Part shown: positions 55,903 through 64,000 of the stretch, in pieces | Numbering within the stretch: position 1 is the stretch's first letter | Layout: each line of letters opens with the position of its first letter | Assembly: GCF_024679095.1 (NCBI RefSeq) | Contig: NW_026111826.1 | Location: 187,501 to 251,500, forward strand | DNA: 64,000 bases | From: Eriocheir sinensis | Lineage: Eukaryota; Arthropoda; Malacostraca; Decapoda; Varunidae | Direction of reading: 5' to 3' | The notes under the pieces: model-generated | Seen by the model: only the letters and a program-made list of their open reading frames with translations | What the model was told of the DNA's origin: nothing | The model's database searches: none | Program-made: the position numbers and the translations under genes

Positions 55903-55955
55903 CAAGGAATTCCTGTGTCCTCCTCTTCTTCTTCTTCTTCTTCTTCTTGTTCTCT
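55903..55955 (-). other. Splice-bounded acidic exon-like block (53 nt)
   Basis: Minus strand: acceptor TTACTTGAATTACAG (AG at 55956-55957) and donor TTG/GTAAGTG (GT at 55901-55902). The enclosed sequence is mainly AAG/GAA triplets followed by GAGGAGGACACAGG; in one frame it codes a run of Glu and Asp. It is the only member with GTAAGTG instead of GTGAGTG. Confidence 0.4.
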
Positions 55956-56349
55956 CTGTAATTCAAGTAAGGAGTCATTGCTCTGAGTAAACCTTAAGAT
56001 ACATTTTACATATAAATATAAATTCCTTTCAACTTTGAACCCTTCCTTCCTTCCTTCCTTCCTTCCACACAGCCACTACCACCAGAGGGTCACTTCAGGG
56101 GTCGGGGTCAGAACCTTCCCAAGACACAGGGTCATAGTTTTAAACATTTTCCTGCCCAAACTTACAAATTTAAAACAACATTGTGGTATTAAGGCACCTT
56201 GAAAACATTCCAGTTGATGTGTGTGTGTGTGTGTGTGTGTGTTTGTGTTTGCAGTACCAAGGTGTTCCTGGCTGCAAACTTTCCCTCCTTATTATCAAAA
56301 TTCCTTGACTGCTCGTTAACCATTTTAGAAAAAATAAATTAACACTCAC

Positions 56350-56427
56350 CAATGGGTTCCTCCTGTGTTCCTCGTCTTCTTCCCAGTCCTCCTCCTCCTC
56401 CTCCTCCTCTTCTTCGTTTGGTAGTGT
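56350..56427 (-). CDS. Splice-bounded acidic exon, 78 nt, open
   Basis: Paralogue of 15152-15223 with the same acceptor (GATTTGCAG, AG at 56428-56429) and donor (TTG/GTGAGTG, GT at 56348-56349). It codes TLPN, nine Glu, DWEEDEEHRR and NPL in 26 codons. Relative to copy A it has two more Glu codons and one Ser-to-Asn change, while both splice sites and the frame are kept. No domain is recognised; an acidic disordered linker is the simplest reading if it is translated. Confidence 0.45.
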
Positions 56428-56469
56428 CTGCAAATCAAGTTTGGTGTCAATTAACTGTGTAAACATCAA

Positions 56470-56750
56470 CATACTTTTTATTTTTACAGTAAAAAAAAAG
56501 CCCATCACTCACTGCTCCAAAATGATATCATTATAAACTGGGTGCAACTCCAGCGTGTGGTGTACCCAGTGCAGTCTAGCCCAGTATCACAAGTCTACAA
56601 AATGACCTGACCTGTCTCCCAAAACCTAGTCCTGATTTGAGTATGTAATGACCTAACCACAATGTCCAGGCTGAAGCTCCTAGGCCAGAGGAGTGCGCAC
56701 GCCTTTTTGAGGGTGTCAGATGCCTGAAATAGCATATTTTTACTGTGCAA
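56470..56750. other. Segment present only in copy B
   Basis: Between AAACATCAA and AGCAGGTGAAG copy A has a direct join, while copy B has ~280 bp of unrelated sequence without terminal repeats or target duplication. A deletion in copy A explains it more simply than an insertion. Confidence 0.7.
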
Positions 56751-57309
56751 AGCAGGTGAAGTCACTCAAATTTATCTATTTGTATATATTTCATGGTGGC
56801 AAAATTTAAATTATCAGTTTCATTTTCACCAGTGACACGAATTTGTGGCTGTTTTTCACAATAGAATTTCACTCTAATAAGTGAATCAGACCCCACAGAG
56901 ATATTACCAGAGTGTGTAGGAATGAATACAAAGATAACCACATACTTTGATTTAACTCTAGGATGTCTCGTGGATCATCAATAAATAAAAAACAAAATAT
57001 CTGGACAGGCCACTCTTGAGCCTGTTACCTTCAATGACACCCCAAAACAGTCCCTGCGCCAAGTGTGTACCCCATATTTTGGTTGTGTTAGGTGCGCCTA
57101 TTAGCAACTACTATTTTTACTGAACGAGGGACACATGATCCATATAAACCATTAATACTACCTAATAATATTAAACAAATTATATACGTGCTACCAGGGA
57201 ATCATGAGGATTAATGTTATTGTAATTCTCACGTTTACTCAACCCTACTAAACCTATCCACCCCGCGCCCACCTAGCCTCCAGCAGGTGCCCACCCTGGC
57301 TCGCATAAC

Positions 57310-58455
57310 CATAGCAGGGCACGATAACAGAAAACCTTATTCCCGATAACCGATAACTGATAATGGAAAACCTTATCAGTGATAACCGATATTCATTAAC
57401 TGGAAACACAAATATAGGCGATAACCGACACCCGATATTAATCCACAATTCCGATACTATCTAGCGACAAGTCCGATAGGCGAAAACGATACTATATTGA
57501 TATTTCAAATAAAAAACATAGATGAATTCATATTTTCATTATCTGTATTTTTAAAAACTTACAAAATCTGAAAACCACACGTTGACACGTGCATATGGAC
57601 GGTAATACTAGAAACGCCTGAACCGGTGTTGTGTTATTTGGCGTCCCCACCGTCAAACACTGGTCTCTCGTGAACTGCACATGCTCAGACCAGCAAGCGT
57701 AGACCTGAACAGTCTCACAAAGCTTTTTAACCGTAATTTAGAGTTGCTGGAAGGCTGAATCAGACATACAGTACCACTACCACCATCCCCGATGTTTCTA
57801 GATCGACACTCTGTACGAGTTGTATTTATATGTACAGTGTCGTTCTAGAAACAGCGAGGATGGTTGTACTGTATGTCTGATTCAGCCTTCCAGCAACTGG
57901 TCTTAATGTGTTAAAAAGCTTTGTGATACTGTACAGGTCTATGCTTACTGGTCTGAACATGCGCAGTTCACGAGAGACCAGTGTTTGTTAACACAAGCGC
58001 CAGCTTTTGACGATGGGACACCAAATAACACAACACCGGGTGCCTTCAATATCATGGCATGCTCACAAACGAATATGGAATATCAAATTTGAGGCAGTGA
58101 ATAATCATTTTGGGGCAAAGCTAAATGATTTTTCTCTTTGATGTATTGATTTTTGAGTCTAACATAAAAAAATAACCTAGTATTTTAATGTTGATGATCT
58201 AAGTACGAAATCTCTTCGCCAAAGATAATTCATACCCCCAAGTTTTTTCATAAAATACCGGGCACCCGGGCCACGCATGCGAGTAGGGAGGAGACAACGT
58301 TTTGTTTTTTTTCTGAGGCAGAAAAAAAGTAGCGATTATCACTAGTTTGGTTACAAAAATAACGAAGATACCGATATATATTTAAATAAGCAGCGGATGG
58401 CCGACAACCCGATTTTGTTATCAGCGATAAAGTATCGCGATAACGCCCAGCTATG
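57310..58455. mobile_element. Non-autonomous hAT-type element, copy B (1146 bp)
   Basis: Same termini and same 8-bp flanks (CGCATAAC at 57302-57309 and 58456-58463) as copy A. It is 10 bp longer, from small indels. Duplicated together with its surroundings. Confidence 0.85.
57623..58039. repeat. Long palindrome inside hAT copy B
   Basis: Arms of about 200 bp as in copy A. Some changes between copies fall in one arm only (for example GTGGTACTGT to GTTGTACTGT near 57862), so pairing is slowly being lost. Confidence 0.9.
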
Positions 58456-58907
58456 CGCATAACTCACCACCCACCTTCCTGCAATTACAGCTGATAATGT
58501 AGTACTGCTAACACTTAATATAACACGTCACGTCGTAGGGTATTCGTATCTTACAATTTTACTGAACACCAGTCGACCTGTCCTCCCCCGCTCACCTCTG
58601 TTGCGCCTCCTCATTCCCAGTCTTACTAAAATGGATTGGCTGAGGAGAAGCACCTTCCACAGGGAGAGCGTGTCAGTTTTCCCTGTTCCTCACTGGCTGA
58701 CAGCCACTGATGAGGCTGCTGGCCAATACCAAATTTAAAGTGCATATTTCACACCTTTTCTTTCTCCTTATTTTCTCCATGCAAACAGTTTAATACTTAC
58801 TAAAAAATGGTCATTATCGTAAATAAATCTGTCTCAGGAAAACAAATAACCAGTGAGGCTGGCAAGGAGAGGAAGAGAGCTCACCATGCTGTGCCCAGTG
58901 ACCATAT

Positions 58908-58911
<4 letters not shown>

Positions 58912-58948
<37 letters not shown>
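58912..58948. repeat. (GT)n microsatellite
   Basis: About 18 GT dinucleotides; longer than the partner at 17418-17448. Confidence 0.95.
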
Positions 58949-58949
<1 letters not shown>

Positions 58950-58969
58950 TATACCCAATACCCACTACA

Positions 58970-58984
58970 GTGCGGGGTGTTGTT
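58970..58984 (+). other. 15-bp satellite-derived insert
   Basis: GTGCGGGGTGTTGTT is the exact text of class D satellite monomers (for example near 18218 and 59666) and replaces the start of the TA tract relative to copy A. It sits 85 bp outside the satellite array. Confidence 0.8.
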
Positions 58985-59069
58985 ATATATATATATATAT
59001 ATATATGTAGGCATCAGCTCTCAGTGATTTTACTATACTAGGCTACTACTACCCTACTCACCTAGACTT

Positions 59070-62000
59070 ACATGATGATTATGTTGAGTTTATGGCTGAA
59101 AGCTTGTTATATTCAATAGCGACATTTGAAATTTAGCGCGCGCGGCAATCTCGGACACAGCAGAGGGCGCTGTTTTGGCACGGCCGTAGTGAGTTTCTTT
59201 ATGTGCACCATGTAATTCTGCATGTTTTCATATATAATACATGATGATTATGTTGAGTTTATGGCTGAAAGCTTGTTATATTCGATAGCGACATTTGAAA
59301 TTTGGCACACGCGGCGATCTCGGATACGGTGCGAGGTGTTGTTTTGGCCTGGCCGTAGTGAGTTTCTTTATGTGCACCATTTAATTCTGCATGTTTTCAT
59401 ATATAAAAATGATGATTATGCTGAGTTTATGGCTGAAAGCTTGTTATATTCAATAGCGACATTTGAAATTTGGCGAGCGTGGCGATCTCGGATACGGCGC
59501 AGGGCACTGTTTTGGCCCGGCCGTAGTGAATTTCTTTATGTGCACCATGTAATTCTGCATGTTTTCATATATAATACATGATGATTATGTTGAGTTTATG
59601 GCTGAAACCTTGTTATATTCAATAGCGACATTTGAAATTTAGCGCGAATGGCGATCTCGGATACGGTGCGGGGTGTTGTTTTGGCCCGGCCGTAGTGAGT
59701 TTCTTTATGTGTACCATTTAATTCTGCATGTTTTCATATATAATACATGATGATTATGCTGAGTTTATGGCTGAAAGCTTGTTATATTCAATAGCAACAT
59801 TTGAAATTTGGCGCGTGGCGATCTCGGATACGGCGCAGGGCGCTGTTTTGGCCCGGCCGTAGTGAGTTTCTTTATGTGCACCATTTAATTCTGCATGTTT
59901 TCATATATAATACATGATGATTATGTTGAGTTTATGGCTGAAAGCTTGTTATATTCAATAGCGACATTTGAAATTTAGCGCGGCGATCTCGGACACAGCA
60001 GAGGGCGCTGTTTTGGCCCGGCCGTAGTGAGTTTCTTTATGTGCACCATGTAATTCTGCATGTTTTCATATATAATACATGATGATTATGTTGAGTTTAT
60101 GGCTGAAACCTTGTTATATTCAATAGCGACATTTGAAATTTGGCACACGCGGCGATCTCGGATACGGTGCGAGGTGTTGTTTTGGCCTGGCCGTAGTGAG
60201 TTTCTTTATGTGCACCATTTAATTCTGCATGTTTTCATATATAAAAATGATAATTATGCTGAGTTTATGGCTGAAAGCTTGTTATATTCAATAGCGACAT
60301 TTGAAATTTGACGAGCGTGGCGATCTCGGATACGGCGCAGGGCACTGTTTTGGCCCGGCCGTAGTGAATTACTTTATGTGCACCATGTAATTCTGCATGT
60401 TTTCATATATAATACATGATGATTATGTTGAGTTTATGGCTGAAACCTTGTTATATTCAATAGCGACATTTGAAATTTAGCGCGAATGGCGATCTCGGAT
60501 ACGGTGCGGGGCGTTGTTTTGGCCCGGCCGCAGTGAGTTTCTTTATGTGTACCATTTAATTCTGCATGTTTTCATATATAATACATGATGATTATGCTGA
60601 GTTTATGGCTGAAAGCTTGTTATATTCAATAGCGACATTTGAAATTTGGCGCGCGTGGCGATCTCGGATACGGCGCAGGGAGCTGTTTTGGCCCGGCCGG
60701 AGTGAGTTTCTTTATGTGCACCATTTAATTCTGCATGTTTTCATATATAATACATGATGATTATGTTGAGTTTATGGCTGAAAGCTTGTTATATTCAATA
60801 GCGACATTTGAAATTTAAGCGCGGCGATCTCGGACACAGCAGAGGGCGCTGTTTTGGCCCGGCCGTAGTGAGTTTCTTTATGTGCCCCATGTAATTCTGC
60901 ATGTTTTCATATATAATACATGATGATTATGTTGAGTTTATGGCTGAAAGCTTGTTATATTCAATAGCGACATTTGAAATTTAGCGCGCGGCGATCTCGG
61001 ACACAGCAGAGGGCGCTGTTTTGGCCCGGCCGTAGTGAGTTTCTTTATGTGCACCATGTAATTCTGCATGTTTTCATATATAATACATGATGATTATGTT
61101 GAGTTTATGGCTGAAACCTTGTTATATTCAATAGCGACATTTGAAATTTGGCACACGCGGCGATCTCGGATACGGTGCGAGGTGTTGTTTTGGCCTGGCC
61201 GTAGTGAGTTTCTTTATGTGCACCATTTAATTCTGCATGTTTTCATATATAAAAATGATAATTATGCTGAGTTTATGGCTGAAAGCTTGTTATATTCAAT
61301 AGCGACATTTGAAATTTAGCGCGAATGGCGATCTCGGATACGGCGCAGGGCGCTGTTTTGGCCCGGCCGTAGTGAGTTTCTTTATGTGCACCATTTAATT
61401 CTGCATGTTTTCATATATAATACATGATGATTATGTTGAGTTTATGGCTGAAAGCTTGTTATATTCAATAGCGACATTTGAAATTTAGCGCGCGGCGATC
61501 TCGGATACTGACCAGGGCGCTGTTTTGGCCCGGCCGTAGTGAGTTTCTTTATGTGCACCATGTAATTCTGCATGTTTTCATATATAATACATGATGATTA
61601 TGTTGAGTTTATGGCTGAAACCTTGTTATATTCAATAGCGACATTTGAAATTTGGCGCTAGAGGCGATCTCGGATACGGTGCGAGGTGTTGTTTTGGCCT
61701 GGCCGTAGTGAGTTTCTTTATGTGCACCATTTAATTCTGCATGTTTTCATATATAAAAATGATGATTATGCTGAGTTTATGGCTGAAAGCTTGTTATATT
61801 CAATAGCGACATTTGAAATTTGACGAGCGTGGCGATCTCGGATACGGCGCAGGGCACTGTTTTGGCCCGGCCGTAGTGAATTTCTTTATGTGCACCATGT
61901 AATTCTGCATGTTTTCATATATAATACATGATGATTATGTTGAGTTTATGGCTGAAACCTTGTTATATTCAATAGCGACATTTGAAATTTAGCGCGAATG

Positions 62001-64000
62001 GCGATCTCGGATACGGTGCGGGGCGTTGTTTTGGCCCGGCCGTAGTGAGTTTCTTTATGTGTACCATTTAATTCTGCATGTTTTCATATATAATACATGA
62101 TGATTATGCTGAGTTTATGGCTGAAAGCTTGTTATATTCAATAGCGACATTTGAAATTTGGCGCGCGTGGCGATCTCGGATACGGCGCAGGGCGCTGTTT
62201 TGGCCCGGCCGTAGTGAGTTTCTTTATGTGCACCATTTAATTCTGCATGTTTTCATATATAATACATGATGATTATGTTGAGTTTATGGCTGAAAGCTTG
62301 TTATATTCAATAGCGACATTTGAAATTTAGCGCGAGTGGCGATCTCGGATACTGCTGTGGGCGCTGTTTTGGCCCGGCCGTAGTGAGTTTCTTTATGTGC
62401 ACCATGTAATTCTGCATGTTTTCATATATAATACATGATGATTATGTTGAGTTTATGGCTGAAAGCTTGTTATATTCAATAGCGACATTTGAAATTTAGC
62501 GCGAGGCGATCTCGGATACGGTGCAGGGCGCTGTTTTGGCCCGGCCGTAGTGAGTTTCTTTATGTGCACCATTTAATTCTGCATGTTTTCATATATAATA
62601 CATGATGATTATGTTGAGTTTATGGCTGAAAGCTTGTTATATTCAATAGCGACATTTGAAATTTGGCGCGCGCGGCGATCTCGGATACGGCGCGGGGCGC
62701 TGTTTTGGCCCGGCCGTAGTGAGTTTCTTTATGTGCACCATTTAATTCTGCATGTTTTCATATATAATACATGATGATTATGTTGAGTTTATGGCTGAAA
62801 GCTTGTTATATTCAATAGCGACATTTGAAATTTAGCGCGCGGCGATCTCGGACACAGCAGAGGGCGCTGTTTTGGCCCGGCCGTAGTGAGTTTCTTTATG
62901 TGCACCATGTAATTCTGCATGTTTTCATATATAATACATGATGATTATGTTGAGTTTATGGCTGAAACCTTGTTATATTCAATAGCGACATTTGAAATTT
63001 AGCGCGAATGGCGATCTCGGATACGGTGCGAGGTGTTGTTTTGGCCTGGCCGTAGTGAGTTTCTTTATGTGCACCATTTAATTCTGCATGTTTTCATATA
63101 TAAACATGATGATTATGCTGAGTTTATGGCTGAAAGCTTGTTATATTCAATAGCGACATTTGAAATTTGGCGAGCGTGGCGATCTCGGATACGGCGCAGG
63201 GCACTGTTTTGGCCCGGCCGTAGTGAATTTCTTTATGTGCACCATGTAATTCTGCATGTTTTCATATATAATACATGATGATTATGTTGAGTTTATGGCT
63301 GAAACCTTGTTATATTCAATAGCGACATTTGAAATTTAAGCGAATGGCGATCTCGGATACGGTGAGGGCGTGTTGTTTTGGCCGGCCGTAGTGAGTTTCT
63401 TTATGTGTACCATTTAATTCTGCATGTTTTCATATATAATACATGATGATTATGCTGAGTTTATGGCTGAAAGCTTGTTATATTCAATAGCGACATTTGA
63501 AATTTTGCGAGCGTGGCGATCTCGGATACGGCGCAGGGCGCTGTTTTGGCCCGGCCGTAGTGAGTTTCTTTATGTGCACCATTTAATTCTGCATGTTTTC
63601 ATATATAATACATGATGATTATGTTGAGTTTATGGCTGAAAGCTTGTTATATTCAATAGCGACATTTGAAATTTAGCGCGCGCGGCGATCTCGGATACAG
63701 CAGAGGGCGCTGTTTTGGCCCGGCCGTAGTGAGTTTCTTTATGTGCACCATGTAATTCTGCATGTTTTCATATATAATACATGATGATTATGTTGAGTTT
63801 ATGGCTGAAAGCTTGTTATATTCAATAGCGACATTTGAAATTTGGCGCGCGTGGCGATCTCGGATACGGCGCAGGGCGCTGTTTTGGCCCGGCCGTAGTG
63901 AGTTTCTTTATGTGCACCATTTAATTCTGCATGTTTTCATATATAATACATGATGATTATGTTGAGTTTATGGCTGAAAGCTTGTTATATTCAATAGCGA
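59070..64000 (+). repeat. Satellite array 4 (continues past window end)
   Basis: About 29 monomers of the 168-bp family. It starts at the same monomer position (ACATGATG) and with the same order A, B, C, D, E as array 1, so the left edge of array 1 and this edge are copies. Class A and B spacing is again about 840 bp (class B at about 59310, 60146, 61153). Confidence 0.96.

Larger units (their letters stand above)
56283..59069. repeat. Segmental duplication, copy B (partner 15082-17620)
   Basis: Same order as copy A with small substitutions. Differences: ~280 bp extra at 56470-56750, two extra Glu codons in the exon block, a longer TG tract, and a shorter TA tract carrying a satellite-derived insert (58970-58984). 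Confidence 0.95.

Overview
The window is eukaryotic, repeat-dominated DNA, most likely from a decapod crustacean (probably a crab). The reasons are dense (AG)n, (TA)n, (CA)n, (TAA)n and (GGAA)n microsatellites, a tRNA-derived SINE of a type I associate with brachyuran genomes, Harbinger, hAT, piggyBac-like and mariner-like elements, and animal-type splice signals. The species assignment is inference. No bacterial-type genes, operons or CRISPR arrays are present. Nearly all long reading frames are by-products of satellites and microsatellites.

Layout. (1) 1-8.7 kb: three copies of a roughly 2.3-kb repeat-rich module. The first is separated from the other two by about 3 kb holding a piggyBac-like MITE, a 35-bp minisatellite, a 82-bp tandem triplet and one candidate minus-strand exon. 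(2) 8.7-13.8 kb: the only stretch with recognisable proteins. It holds a truncated N-terminal fragment of a metazoan transposon-type protein (9733-10509) and a two-exon Harbinger transposase killed by one nonsense codon and one 1-nt frameshift (11511-12846). (3) 14.4-17.6 kb: a segment that recurs almost intact at 56.3-59.1 kb, containing a non-autonomous hAT-type element with perfect 8-bp target duplications and a 0.4-kb internal palindrome. (4) 17.6-35.7 kb: an 18-kb satellite array of ~168-bp monomers organised as an ~840-bp five-monomer higher-order repeat. (5) 35.7-52.2 kb: two full copies and one truncated copy of a ~7.3-kb unit separated by short (1.3-kb) arrays of the same satellite. 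Each full unit carries a TTAA-flanked MITE, a tRNA-derived SINE, a minus-strand Harbinger relic, a long palindrome and a splice-bounded acidic exon-like block. (6) 52.2-56.3 kb: MITEs, a tRNA-like SINE head and long TTCC tracts. (7) 59.07-64 kb: the satellite resumes and runs off the window.

The signals most worth following are: one monomer class of the satellite carries a 14/15 match to the CTCF core motif, placing it about every 840 bp; seven related minus-strand blocks coding acidic runs are each bounded by good splice sites; and the satellite/unique junctions fall inside a broken hAT end.
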